Origin: Diospyros lotus
Lineage: Eukaryota > Streptophyta > Magnoliopsida > Ericales > Ebenaceae
Direction: 5' to 3'
DNA length: 64,000 nt
Assembly: GCF_014633365.1 (NCBI RefSeq)
Contig: NC_068349.1
Span: 24,442,753 to 24,506,752, forward strand
A program made the translations under genes and the position numbers. This document shows, in pieces, positions 11,071 through 22,547 of the stretch; position 1 is the stretch's first letter; every line of letters begins with the position of its first letter. Below the pieces are notes generated by a model. That model worked only from the letters and a program-made list of their open reading frames with translations, did not search any database and was not told where the DNA came from.

Positions 11071-11364
11071 CAAACTCAGGCTGTTTCTCTCTCCTTACTT
11101 TTCTTACTTGTCCTATACCTGATTCTTGTTCCATGCTTACATTGAGGACAATGTAATGTTTGAGTGTGGGGGGGAGTTTTAGAATAGAAGTTTCTTTTCA
11201 AAAAAAAAAAAAAGATTTTTGACAAAATGAGGCAAATTGAGTTTGAAAGAATTTGGCATGATTAGAAAGTCGATCTTATCTTTTTGGTCTCTCAAGTAAA
11301 TTGGCAATGAGTTTGGCTTGGTGGGTTGATTGAGCTAGTCTTTGTGAGGATATTTGTGCTCATG
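11071..11364 (+). other. Athila-A 3' noncoding region, first part, with hairpin and internal polypurine tract
   Basis: No gene is present. A perfect inverted repeat TTACATTG-AGGA-CAATGTAA lies at 11137-11156. It is followed at 11164-11176 by GTGTGGGGGGGAG, a polypurine tract resembling the terminal one at 14961-14976. Athila-B has the same hairpin and tract after its integrase. An A13-type run follows near 11200. The target-site copy TCATG (11360-11364) of the D insertion ends this part. Confidence 0.75.
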
Positions 11365-14137
11365 TGTAACGCCCCGCTCCCACTTACGGGTGTTACTCGT
11401 GAACAACCACCTGAATTGCCCACCTGCCCGGCCTTTGGCAAAGGGTGGACCATGTTTCAAGACGAAACGCCCTAGGTGGGAACTAGGCTCGTCCTTCCCT
11501 TCGCTGAATCCCAGGATTCGCCAGCAGAATTGGGCTTTAGCCACACCGCATTGGCTATAAAGGAAATCTCCTTCAGGCGCCCAATCGCAATATTTTTTTT
11601 TTCTTTCCCATCGGAGAATTTAACCGGGCTCCAAAATCACCATTTAGTCCGATCCATTGATGGATCACCAAAATTTTGGAGGAATAACTCATCATTTCAA
11701 ATTTTTAAATTTTCGGCCTTTTCTCCAAAATGCCCGAAAAATCCATTTACTTTGAAAATTCCTCCGGGGCCCAAAATCGATTTAGAAATGCCCCTTAATT
11801 TCCCCAAATTCCAAATTTTTAAAAAAATTTGGCCGGCGGGGCCCACTGGCACGCTCGGGGCCCGCGCGGGGCCCCGCTGGGTGCTGGCTGCGCGGGCTGG
11901 CCGCGCATGCTGCGCGGCCACCCGCGCGCGCCCGCCCGCATGCGGGCGCGGCCGCCTGCTCGCGCGCGCTGCCGCCCATGCGGCCCTGCCCGCGCGCAGC
12001 CTGCAGCCTGCTGCTGCTGATTTCAAAAAAAAAACATTTTTTTTTTCCTCTTGGGCTTCCCAACCCAATTTTTCCAGAAATTAAAATGAATAAATAAACT
12101 TCATTTTCCTTCAATTTTTAGCCTCTATTTCTCCAAAATCAAGGCTTGAACCATGCTCTTGATGTTTCCATAACATACATCAACCATCCACTAATTTGCA
12201 ACAAAAGCTTACAAGAAAATATCCATTTCCTTCTTCCACAAAGCTTACATAATGAAGTGGAAAATACTACATCTAACCTCATTCATAGAGGTTCATACAC
12301 ATGAAACCAAAATGAAACATAATTTATTTTACATTTCAACCAAAATACATAGGCTACACAACTTTAGCCTTCCCCATTCATAGCCATTTCTCTCCCACTT
12401 TCACCTTTCCCATGAGGCTTTCAACACCTACAAAGAGGTTCAACAAACCTCATGAGCTCAAAAGCTCAATAAGGGTGCATATGCAAAGTAAATACAAGCA
12501 TAACAAGTCTATGTAATGGCAAATGCATGCAAGTATGGTTAGGTCATTCCATCCTCACAACCCAACATGGTTTGAGGCATCAACCTACCATTTCTTTCCC
12601 ACCCCCATGGCCATAGGTCTCATGAACAAATAAAGCATGCAAAGAGATACATAAAAAATTTATGCAACCTACTTACAATGCAATGCAAGGCCTCCTCCAC
12701 ATGGGGCCATCCCTTACCTTAACATTATTCTCTTTGAAGCTTTAATTCCTCTTCTCAAGAGAGCTCCTATCTTCATTTCTTCCCATCTAAGATGGCATTC
12801 AAACAAGGAAATTCACTCTCTTTGCATAAAAGATCACTAAATAAAGAAAGAAGAATGCACTTACTTGATTTCTTTCTCTTCTTCTCTCTTTCCTTCTCTT
12901 TCTTTTTCTCTAAACAATGGAAGACTTCTTCCTTCTTCCTTCCTTTTCCTTCTTCATTTCTTCAAATGGCCAAAAGGGAGACAAGTCTCCCACACTTGCC
13001 TTTTTATACTAGTTTTCCCATATTTCAAGAATGCATCCTAGCCATTAGATTTATTTGGTGAGAATAAATCCTCACCCTCCAAACTAACACAATCCATGGC
13101 ATTAAGTCTTGCTTAAAATCCACCATTGGATCTTTTCTCACTTTACAAGACAACATCTTAACCATCCAAAAGAAGCACAATCCATGTGCTTTGCTAGGTT
13201 TTAATCCTAGCCTTTGATTTAATTTGGAGATTAAATCTCCACCTTCCAATCATTTCTCTTTAAAAATCTTTCCACCCATTTGGCAATCCATGCCAACTTC
13301 CAAGATTTAATGGCAACCCTTGGATCACTTTCCCATTTCAAGAATTAATCTCATCCTTTGAAATATCCTTTCTTTCCCATTTAAATTTAATGGGACTAAT
13401 TTCCACCATCACATGAGAGACCACTTGAAAGACATAAATCCCTCATTTTCCATTTAAATAAATCCCACCATTTTCCAAGCATTAATGGGTGACCATTTTC
13501 CCATTTTCCATTCAATTTATTTAATTCACCATAATTTCAAACATTAATGGTGACTATTTTCCCATTTCATTTGGATTTTCTTTAATCCAACACCATAATG
13601 TCTCTCATTAAATGCTTGAAAGACCAATTATCCTTTCTTTTTGCATTTAATTAAATCTCCCATTTATACTTGAACCACAAAATGCCAAGTGTCACAACAT
13701 GACACCAACCTTGGCTTCCAAGTTTAATCTCATCTCTCCAAGTGGCATTACCACATTAATTCACAACTTAGGGAAAATATAATTATTCTCCTCAAATAAT
13801 TTAATATCCACCATTTTCCCTATTTTCAAAATTAAATTTCCTTTATGGAATTAAATTCCAAATTTCCCAAATACTCTTTGTGAATTTATTAATCCCATAT
13901 ATCTCACATAAATACCAAATTGGGATTTTTATTCACTTACACACCTAATTCCACATAGGAATTATTTTTAATTTATCAAAATACCCTTTTTTATTGGATT
14001 TCACTTTCCAAATTACCAAAATACCCCTCTCATAGGGCACCCTCAATCTCAAGGATCCAACACCTTCTCAAGGGCATTTTTGGAATTTTTACACTTCCAT
14101 TCTTATTTTCTTTATATCAATAACACGGGGTATTACA
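11365..14137 (-). mobile_element. Family D LTR (inner copy), solo LTR with perfect target duplication
   Basis: The 2773-bp unit starts TGTAACGCCCCG and ends GGGGTATTACA, and is flanked on both sides by TCATG (11360-11364 and 14138-14142). It is the reverse complement of the outer D copy. A TATA-like AGTATAAAAAGGC at about 12996-13008 on the minus strand puts the promoter on that strand. There is no internal region, primer site or coding text, so it is a solo LTR left by recombination between two LTRs. A strongly GC-rich island (11830-12020) lies near its 3' end. Open frames across the island are compositional artefacts. Confidence 0.9.
11830..12020. other. GC-rich island inside the inner D LTR
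   Basis: About 190 bases of almost pure G and C, rich in GCGCGC, GGCCGC and GCCCGC words, between AT-rich flanks. The outer copy has a corresponding but quite different GC-rich stretch at 17320-17460. It lies in the part of the LTR that should be transcribed from the minus-strand TATA-like site. Confidence 0.75.
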
Positions 14138-14142
14138 TCATG

Positions 14143-14976
14143 CTTGTTCTTTCTTATGATATGCGTGCATTCACTAATTATGGGTATCACTCCAGAGCTT
14201 GTTTTGAATCTTTATTGAAGCTATCAGTGCTCGTGCATGTGAAAAGATGATTAAGGCACTCTTTCATTTTACAAAAAAAAAAAAAATCTTTCCCCTTCTT
14301 TAGGTTGAAGAACATTCATTGCATCCTTTGATTATGGCAACATATTAAGCAAGTCCTTTGGAATCAAAAAGAAAAATAGATAGAAAGGCCAAAGGCCAAG
14401 GTGAGATGGAGCGTAAAACACACTCGCCAAGGTGAGATGGAGCGTAAAACGCACTCACAAAGGTTGGGATGGAGCGTAAAACGCACCCACCTTTCAAAAA
14501 AAAAAAAAAATTGTGTCTATTTTCTGCTTGCTTAATAGTTCTTCATTGATCTTGGGTTGTCTTGAATGTTTTCTTCCTAAGGTTTACTTTACTTTTCATT
14601 GTTATCTTCTTATCCTTTTCAGAGCCATGAATAAAAGTCCTTTTGATTTGCATGCAAAAAGCATTGAGAGTGGAGATTTAGAAGATGAGCATATCTGGTA
14701 GTGGAATTGTGATTGAGTGGAGTGAGGCATAGCATTTGAGGAACTTGAGAGCATATTCTTATTCTATGAGGGTCTGCTTATTTTGACTTGTCTTGCCAAG
14801 TAAAATTTCCATGCTACTTGTTTGTCTGGGAAGTGTAAGAAAGATGATCTTTGAGTGTTGAATTCCTATAAAACTTGCCGTGCCTCTCATTTTGCATTTT
14901 TCACATCCATTTTGTTATTGAGTGTTAGTGTCTAGTGTTTTTCCCAGGAGTGCAAAAGTCTAAGTGTGGGGGAATT
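14143..14976 (+). other. Athila-A 3' noncoding region, second part, with repeated hairpin motif and polypurine tract
   Basis: No gene. Three near copies of GGAGCGTAAAACGCACTC lie at 14408-14425, 14439-14456 and 14471-14488 in a roughly 31-bp repeat. The arms GAGCGT and ACGCACTC can pair around AAA with a bulge. The polypurine tract GTCTAAGTGTGGGGGAATTT ends at 14976, next to the 3' LTR. It primes plus-strand DNA synthesis. A-runs occur near 14271 and 14497. Confidence 0.8.
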
Positions 14977-16242
14977 TGATAGAGCGCATATTTTCATATT
15001 ATTTAGCCCTCATATTTAGTCTTTTAGCACACGTTAGTTGTATCATTTTATTCATCTTGATTTTGTTTTATTTTATTTTATAGGAATTGGAATTCACACT
15101 ATTTTATCTTATTTTGGACATATTAGGGTTTCCTAGGTCATGAGGAATTTTGATGGCAAGAAGGGAAACAAGGAGATTGGAAACAAAGAAGCAAAAGTGT
15201 GCTCACAGATTTGACCTTCTGTGCTTCTTTCAAGTTTTTGGCCAAGTTACAATCCCAGAACGTGAATAATGTCTTTAGAGATATTGTAGAGGAATTCTTG
15301 GGATTTCTGGAATGGTATGGTTTGTCCAAATCCAAGTTCGTTTTGGCCTCCAAACAACACTTCAAAGTCAGGACCAGAAAGTTGGGTCAAATTAGGAAAG
15401 CTGCACAGATGCTGAATCTATAAAAGGCCATAACTTGGGCGTCCGATATCCAAATCAAGTGATTTAAAAGCCCAAATTCATATACGCTTCCTGATCTACA
15501 ATTTTTATGAAGCGACCAAATCCCAGAACGCACTTTATCCTATTCGAAATCGGCTATGAAGGTGCGGTAACCTAGGGTTTCTTCCCTAAGCTCTATTTAA
15601 GCACATTAAGTGGCCGATTTTGGGGGTGGCCGATTTTGGGAGAATTCTCATGATTTCAAACAAGAAGATGGAAGGCTAATTCGCTTGTGATTTGCTACAT
15701 TCTCGTACCTCTTGCCCAGTTTGAGTCTCGATCATATTGTTGAATCCGATTTGGAACTCGATTTTCATGTTTTAATTGATGATTCTGTTTCTTTTCCTTC
15801 TCTAAGTTTATGTATGTTTATTTTATGTGATTGTGTGAATGCATGCATGATCTTTGGATGGTTTTAATTGACGTACTCGATTGAGGCTTTGATTAGAAAG
15901 AAACGGTATATTTGTATGAGCGATTGCTCGATTGGATTTAATCTTTTACGGTTGTAGAAGAGTTTTTCAAATCAAAAGAAAATCAAACCAAAACAGATTG
16001 TTTTCATAAATGAGACAAGGATTACCGTGGTAAGGAGGTAGGGTTTGTAGCGGGTTTCATTTTACTTCATTGTTGTTTCATTCTTGAACGTTTATATTTC
16101 AGTTTTCATCACAACCCCCCTTGTTTAATCTTGTTTTAACAGATCCATTTGAGGTTCATTGGGAGACGACTTTGGGTTGCACCCTTATTGCAAATCCGAA
16201 TCATTATTCATCTAATCTATTGGTGTTCGACAGCACCGATCA
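14977..16242 (+). repeat. 3' LTR of Athila-A
   Basis: Starts TGATAGAGCGCATATTTTC directly after the polypurine tract and ends CACCGATCA at 16242, followed by GTTTT. It is 1266 bp against 1264 bp in the 5' copy, with many scattered substitutions and small indels. Confidence 0.9.
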
Positions 16243-17319
16243 GTTTTCTCCAAGAGAGGAAACTTGTTTATTTGAAATGAGTGGTGAAGATTTAATTCTC
16301 CTTAAGCACATGGATTATGCTTTGAATGGATGGTGGAGATCCATTCTTGAAAATGGGAAAGGATAGTATAAAATGGTAAGTGTGGAAGACTTGTCTCCCT
16401 TTTGGCCATTTGTAGAGAGAATGAAAGAAAGAAGAAAGGGAGAAGATGAAAGAAATGAAGAAGAAAGGAAAGAATGGAGAAGAAATGAAGATCAAATCAA
16501 GGTATGTTCCATTCTTCTTCTTCTCTATTTGGTATTCTTGTATGCAAAGTGAGTGACAAGTTGGAATGTCATGTTAGATGGAAGAAGATGAAGATGGAAG
16601 CTCTCTTGAAATAAAGATTTAAATATTCAAGAATGAGGTAAGGGATGGCCCCATGTGGAGGAGGCCTTGCATTGCATTGTAAGTAGGTTGCATAAACTTT
16701 TATGTATTTCTTTGCATGCTTTATTTGTTCATGAGACCTATGGCCATGGGGTGGGAAAGAAATGGTGGGTTGATGCCTCAAACCATATTGGGTTGTGAGG
16801 ATGGAATAACCTAACCATGCTTGCATGCATTTGCATTACATAGACTTGTTATGCTTGTATTTACTTTGCATATGCACCCTTACTGAGCTTTTGAGCTCAT
16901 GAGGTTTTTTGAACCTCTTTGTAGGTGTTGAAAGCCTCAAGGGAAAGGTGAAATGGGAGGGAAATGCTACGTATTTTGGTTGAAATGTAAAATAAATTAT
17001 GTCTCATTTTGGTTTCATGTGTATGAACCTCCATAAATGAGATTAGATGTAATATTTTCCACTTTATTGTGTAAGCCTTGTAGAAGAAGAAGATGGATAT
17101 TTTCTTGTAAGCTTTTGTTGCAAATTAGTGGATGGTTGATGTATGTTATGGAAACATCAAGAGCATGGTTTAAGCCTCGATTTTGGAGAAATAGAGGCTA
17201 AAAATTGAAGGAAAATGAAGTTTATTTTTTCATTTTAATTTCTAGAAATTTTGGGTTAGGAGGCCCAAGAAGAAGAGAAAAAAAAAAAGAAAAAAAAGAA
17301 TAGAAGTGAAGGAGCAGCC

Positions 17320-17460
17320 AGTAGCTGGCTGCTGCAGCAGGCCGCAAGGCAGCCGCGTCCGCAGCTAGCCACGCGGGGGCGGCCGAGTGGGGGTGGCCGC
17401 GCACGCAGGCGGCCGGGCACAGCATGCGCGGCCAGCGGCCAGTGAGGCCCCGCCGGCCAA
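17320..17460. other. GC-rich island inside the outer D LTR
   Basis: A block rich in GGCCGC, GCGCGC and CTGCTGCAG words, positioned like the island of the inner copy but clearly diverged in sequence. It ends in GCCGGCCAATTTTTTTAAA, a junction word also seen in inverted form at the edge of the inner island. No gene. Confidence 0.7.
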
Positions 17461-17932
17461 TTTTTTTAAAAAAAAATTAGAAAAAGTGGGAATTTTGGGG
17501 CATTTCTTAATTGAATTTGGGCCCCAGAGGAATTTTCAAAATAAAGGGATTTTTCGGGCATTTTGGAGATTAATGCCGAAATTTTAAAAATTTGAAAATG
17601 ATGAGTTTTCCTCCAAAATTGGTGATCCATCAATGGATTGGTTTAAATGGTGATTTTTGGAGCCCGGTAAAAATTCTTGGTCGGAAAAGAATTAAATTCA
17701 AATGAGAAAATAATGATTGGGCGTCTTCGCGAGATTTCTTTTAAACCAAACGCGGTGTGGTTTAAAGCCCAATTATGCTAGTAAATCCTGGGGTTTTAAG
17801 GGAAGGGAAGGACGAGCCTAGTTCCCACCTAGGGCGTTTCTTCTTGAAACATGGTCCGCCCTTCATCAAAAGATCGGACAGGTGGACAATTTGTTCACGA
17901 GTAACACCCGTAAGTGGGAGCGGGGCGTTACA

Positions 17933-18311
17933 TGCGCCCACGCCCGGCCTTACCCTGTGCGCGCGCGCGACCGCGCATGGCAGCACCTACGCACGCGCGT
18001 GGGCGGGCCTGGCAACGCTAAGGCGCGCGCGGCCTCGCAAGGCCGTGCCCTGCCAGGGCCTTGCACACGTTGGGCCGCCCCTGGCTGTGCCCAGCTCGTG
18101 CGGGCCCCGCGTGGCCTCAATTTTCGGCCCTCCGGTGCATACGTATGCACCCCGAACCCAGTTTCACCCTTTCTCGTGTCATACACGATCTTTTGCCCTT
18201 CACCCAAAAACGTTTTGCAATCCAAAAATACAAACGCAATAATTAATTAATTATTTCACAAATAACAACATAATAGAATCCGCACATAAGGAATTGAAAT
18301 ATTTCGACGAT
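17933..18311 (-). other. Copia leader DNA next to the primer site
   Basis: Noncoding DNA, very GC-rich at 17938-18120 and AT-rich afterwards. It lies immediately downstream (minus strand) of the tRNA-iMet primer site at 18312-18324. It is interrupted at its left edge by the outer D copy, with TGCGC matching TGCGT at 3412-3416. No gag start or protein similarity is visible, so the element may be non-autonomous. Confidence 0.55.
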
Positions 18312-18324
18312 GGCTCTGATACCA
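18312..18324 (-). promoter_or_regulatory. Primer-binding site, tRNA-iMet type
   Basis: On the minus strand TGGTATCAGAGCC, the usual Copia primer site complementary to the 3' part of initiator tRNA-Met. One base separates it from the LTR end at 18326. Confidence 0.9.
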
Positions 18325-18325
18325 C

Positions 18326-21300
18326 TGAAAGTAAAGCAAGATCACTACACGGCAAGCAGCGTAGTTCAAAATTTTGAACTTTACCCCGATCCCTGTGATT
18401 GGATCAATGTTGAAATTAAATCATTCACAAACAAATAAATAAATCTAACCTTTAGATTATCGAGTCGTTCACGGATTCGAGCCGTCCAAGCGTCCGGCCT
18501 CTAACTCGTGATACGCCACACGCGTCCGTTGGCAATGAGAGCGGAATAGGAGTGCTAGCTCCTTCTCCTTTGTGTGGCTTGTGTATGGACGGTAAAAGAA
18601 CGCCCTCATTTCGTATTGATGTCAAAAGAAATAGGAAGAGTGAACGGCAATACGTTTTTCAACTCTTGAAAAACGACGCCAAAAACTCTCTTAATATGGG
18701 CAACCCATAAATGGGTATTTATAAGGAGCTCTAGGGTTTCTTAAACCCTAATGGACATGGGCCGGCCCATTTAATTTAGTCCAATTAGGAACTTAATTAA
18801 ATGGGTTTATTCTAATCCAACTAAGAATATAATTAAATGGCCCAATCCTTTTATAAGTTTAAATAAAATGTTTTGACCCAAATCTAATTTAAGCCCAAAC
18901 ATAATATTTAATATTTGGTCCAAATCTAATTTGGTCCAAATATAATATTTAATATTTAATATTTTGCCCAAATCTAATTTAGTCCAAATATAATATTTAT
19001 TTTAATATTTGGCCCAAATCTAATTTAGTTCATATATTAACTTAAGCTCAAATATATTTTATATCATATTTGCCACTCCAACAAATAGAAAATTATTAAA
19101 TTATAAACTCCTTCCTAATTTAATTAATTGCCATTTTAGGAAACTTTTTTCATTATGATGACTCCTCGTCATATCGACGTCATTACGTCTATTTGTTCTT
19201 TTTCCTTGAGAACCTACGACAACAAAACTTCTTGCCGAAGTGTCCCACTTAACCATACGTCCACTCTCCTGGTTTAAGCTAGGGACCGTGCCTATTGCGT
19301 ATGACTCATTAGGCTTCCGAATATGTTGACAATGTGTCGGTACAAACACATAAGACAAGATTGGCCTCTAGCAAGGCATCATGCCTACCCAATTATTCAG
19401 AAGGATTCATAATCCGCAAATAACCTTTCACGAGCATGGTTACCATGTAATTCGATCATCTCGTCAATGTATCTTATGTGATCTCAAGTATGCCGATGTG
19501 TTGCTTGATAACGATCACATGAGTTTTTCTTCGGTCTTCCGGATATCTTCACTTAATTAGAAAGTAAATCAATAACTCCTTATTGATCTCTTTCACCATG
19601 GCCATGGATTTAAAGTGAATAACTCCTTATCAAGGGATAGACGAGTCCCATCTTGGTTATGAACCTATCTCCATAAGCCTCACGATATGCCCAACGATCG
19701 CCCACGTGCAGCCTTTATCTAGGCCCATCGAAATGATGTCAAAGCATATCGGCCTTCTTATGAGATGACCATGACAACCTCAGGTCCAAGGATTAGTTAC
19801 ACCCATCTCGTATGAGAATTCCATCAACATATAACCAAAATGGATTCTCATGACGAGTCATGTCCAGTGACACGTTCTCCAACATTGGTTACCATGTACT
19901 TGTCTAGGCATCCCCATGCCTATGGGTGTGAGACCCACATTGCTATCACATAGCACATACAAGTCTTACCGCAACTGTTAACGTCCATTCTTGACATTAC
20001 TACAACTTGGGACGTTTAATGATGTCCAGAAACTGTGATGCATCATCTCACATCTTTACAGATTAATCACAGTATACATCATATGGACTTCTATCTAGTT
20101 TCATTAGATTATTACAATAATAACAAGAAACTAATAGAATGACTTCTTGTGAATTTGAACAACTCCTTATTCAAATAATAAACATGATTACAATTATCAG
20201 TGTACAACATGCCCAATCTGATTGGGTCTAGAGCACCTACACTAACATATTATTTAATATTTGACCCAAATCTAATTTAGCTCAAATATTTAATTTAATT
20301 TAATATTTGGCCCAAATACTTTATTTAGCCCAAGTATTAAATTAAGCCCAAATTATTAAATTAGAAACTTCTTTCTAATTTAATCAATTGTTATTTTAGG
20401 AAACTCTTTCCTTTATGACGACCCCTCGTCACATCGACGTCATTACATCTGTTTGTTCTTTTCCCATGAGAACCTACTATGGCACAACTTCTTGCTGAAG
20501 TGTCCCACTTAACCATACGTTCGCTTTCTTGGTTTAAGCCAGGGACCGTGCCTATTGCGTATGACTTATTAGGCTCCCAAATATATTGGCAATGTGTCGG
20601 TACGAACACATAAGACAAGATTGGCCTCTAGCAAGGCATCATGTCTACCCAATTATTCAGAAGGATTCATAATCGGCAAATAACCTTTCACGAGCATGGT
20701 TACTGTGTAATTCGATCCTCTCGTCAATGTATCCTATGTGATCTCAAGTTGGCAATGTGTTGCTTGATTATGATCACATAAGTCTTTCTTCGGTTATTTA
20801 GATATCTTCACTTAATAAAAAGTGAATCAATAACTCCTTATTGATCTCTTTTTCACCATGGCCATGGATTTAAAGTGAATATCCATCGAAGGCGCCTTAG
20901 ATACATCATCCTTTATCAAGGGATAGATGAGTCCCATCTTGGTTACGCACCCATCTTCATAAGCCTCACGATATGCCCAACGATCGCCCACGTGCAGCCT
21001 TTATCTAGGCCCATCGAAACGATGTCAAAGAATATCGGTCTTCTTATGAGATGACCGTAACAACCTCAGGTCCAAGGATTAGTTACACCCATCTTGTATG
21101 AGAATTCCATCAACATATAACCAAAATGGATTCTCATGGCGAGTCATGTCCAGTGACACGTTCTCCAATATTGGTCACCTATGTACTTGTCTACGCATCC
21201 CCATGCCTATGGGTGTGAGACCCCCATTACTATCACATAGAAAAAATATAGCACATACAAGTCTTATTGCAATTGTCAATGTCCATTCTTAACACTGCTA

Positions 21301-21543
21301 CGACTTGGGACATTTAATGATGTCGAGAAACTGTGATGCATCTTCTCACATCTTTATAGATTAATCACAGTATACATCATATAGACTTCTATCTAGTTTC
21401 ATCCGATCATTACATTAAAACAAGAAACTAATAGAACAACTTCTTGTAGAATTAAATAACTCTTTATTCAATATGAAATATGATTACAAATGTCAGTGTA
21501 CAATTTGCCCAATCTGATTGGGTCTAGAGCACTTACATTAACA
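18326..21543 (-). repeat. Copia LTR (18326-20247) plus partial upstream LTR copy (20248-21543)
   Basis: On the minus strand the complete LTR runs from TGTTAGTGTAGGTGCTC at 20247 to ACTTTCA at 18326 (1922 bp), with a TATA box (TTATAAATACCC) at about 18714-18725. Directly upstream, 20248-21543 repeats its U3, beginning again with TGTTAATGTAAGTGCTC at 21543. The junction falls exactly at the LTR terminus, sharing AACATA-like text with an internal U3 site near 18898. A frame of 75-85 codons occurs in both copies on the minus strand, but it has no recognisable domain. Confidence 0.85.
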
Positions 21544-22547
21544 TATTCTCCCTTGACTTTCTCCCTTCTTTTCAACAGCATTTCCTCCCTCAAACTCCCT
21601 TCCTTTTCCTCCTTACTTGGTGCCCAAAATGAATAACCCCAAAGCCTTTATTTATAGGAAACTTCGGCGAACCAAATCGCGCCACATGTCGCGTCATCAT
21701 TCCATCCATGAGCATCCAATTAAAATATGCCATGTGTCCCTAGGGATTTATGCCTCCACATGTTTAATTATATTTTTAAGATTCCCCATCATTACATCCC
21801 ACATGATAAATTACATTTTCTACATCCCATCATTACAACTACATCCCACACGGTTAATTGCATTGTCCACATTTCCCATCATTACACTTCAAATCCTATC
21901 TCCAAGTGGCCAATGAATGCTTGCCACATGTCCTTAGGGATAAGGTTTGGAGACTTTTGCAAACTTAGAAGCTAAGTAAGTTTTTCCTTAGCCAATCATG
22001 CAATGCCACCTCAAAGGGTCATTATGAGCCATCATGTGACCTTATCTTATTTTCCAAGTGGCCAATGGTTGATTGCCTTGTGTCATTGAAGATAAGGCTT
22101 CATCAATTCTCCCACGTGCATCCAACCCAAATGCACCACTCGTCTATGAACTGAATTTAATAGAGTTTGGAATCCAAAGCTCCATTTGATTTGAATTTGA
22201 AATCCATGATACCTTGAAGAGATATTTTTAAGATTTCAAGAACTACACCTTGGCCCAAACTTTTCGGATAATTTGCACATAGACCCTTGCAACTTGGTCC
22301 CCGGACCATTTTTAATTGCACTTTTTGGTCCCTAAAAATGGATAAATTACACTTAGCACCCCAAGATTTTAGGTAAATTACACTTTTACCCAAACTTTAG
22401 TATTTACGATTTTGCCATTGGTTCAGAAACTGAACCTTTGCCTCAAGACTTCTATAATCCCTTGAAAGGACCTATTTCCTCAAGTATTAGGACCTAATAA
22501 TCTCAAGTATTACATCATATTTAATTTTGAAAATCTGAGATGTTATA
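21544..22547 (-). repeat. Family E LTR fragment
   Basis: Matches the 59250-59948 part of the family E LTR at 55814-59948. Shared features are a minus-strand TATA box (CCTATAAATAAAGG at about 21646-21659), two near-tandem units around CATTACATCCCACA (21790-21890), and the terminus ATCTCAGATTTTC. The expected TG start has become TA (22546-22547). The left part is missing because the Copia LTR begins at 21544. To the right, at 22548, Tat gag text resumes, so E probably inserted into a Tat element. Confidence 0.7.

Larger units (their letters stand above)
4632..16242 (+). mobile_element. Athila-type Ty3/Gypsy element (Athila-A)
   Basis: The layout is 5' LTR 4632-5895, primer site 5901-5918, leader, gag-protease 6341-9097, unrelated filler, RNase H end and integrase 9564-11070, 3' noncoding DNA interrupted by a D copy, polypurine tract 14961-14976 and 3' LTR 14977-16242. 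Flanks GTTTC (4627-4631) and GTTTT (16243-16247) match at four of five bases. The LTRs differ at dozens of sites by eye, so this is an older insertion than Athila-B or the Sirevirus. No env-like frame is present. It cannot be autonomous because the reverse transcriptase is missing. Confidence 0.9.
3417..17932 (+). mobile_element. Family D LTR (outer copy), split by Athila-A
   Basis: Two pieces, 3417-4631 and 16243-17932, together match the reverse complement of the intact D copy at 11365-14137. The ends are TGTAATACACC and GGGGCGTTACA. The flanks TGCGT and TGCGC form a target duplication with one mismatch. A TATA-like word (AGTATAAAATGG) lies at about 16366-16377, so the LTR reads on the plus strand. 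No internal coding region accompanies it, so it is best called a solo LTR of about 2.9 kb. The lineage is unknown; ends of this type are common in Gypsy elements. A GC-rich island lies near its 3' end (17320-17460). Confidence 0.8.

Noticed and set aside
11697..12114. Several 60-200 codon frames on both strands rich in Arg, Ala, Gly and Pro
   Set aside because: GC-rich DNA has few stop codons; overlapping frames on both strands show it is composition only.
11071..14976. Env-like gene expected in some Athila elements
   Set aside because: No long frame, signal peptide or membrane segment in this interval or in 45760-47051.
17882..18250. Overlapping frames on both strands in the Copia leader
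   Set aside because: Again GC-driven; no gag similarity or plausible start was found.
19101..19358. Frame of 75-85 codons repeated at 20391-20618 in the Copia LTR
   Set aside because: Same reasoning: it sits in a duplicated U3, has no known domain, and many substitutions change the protein.
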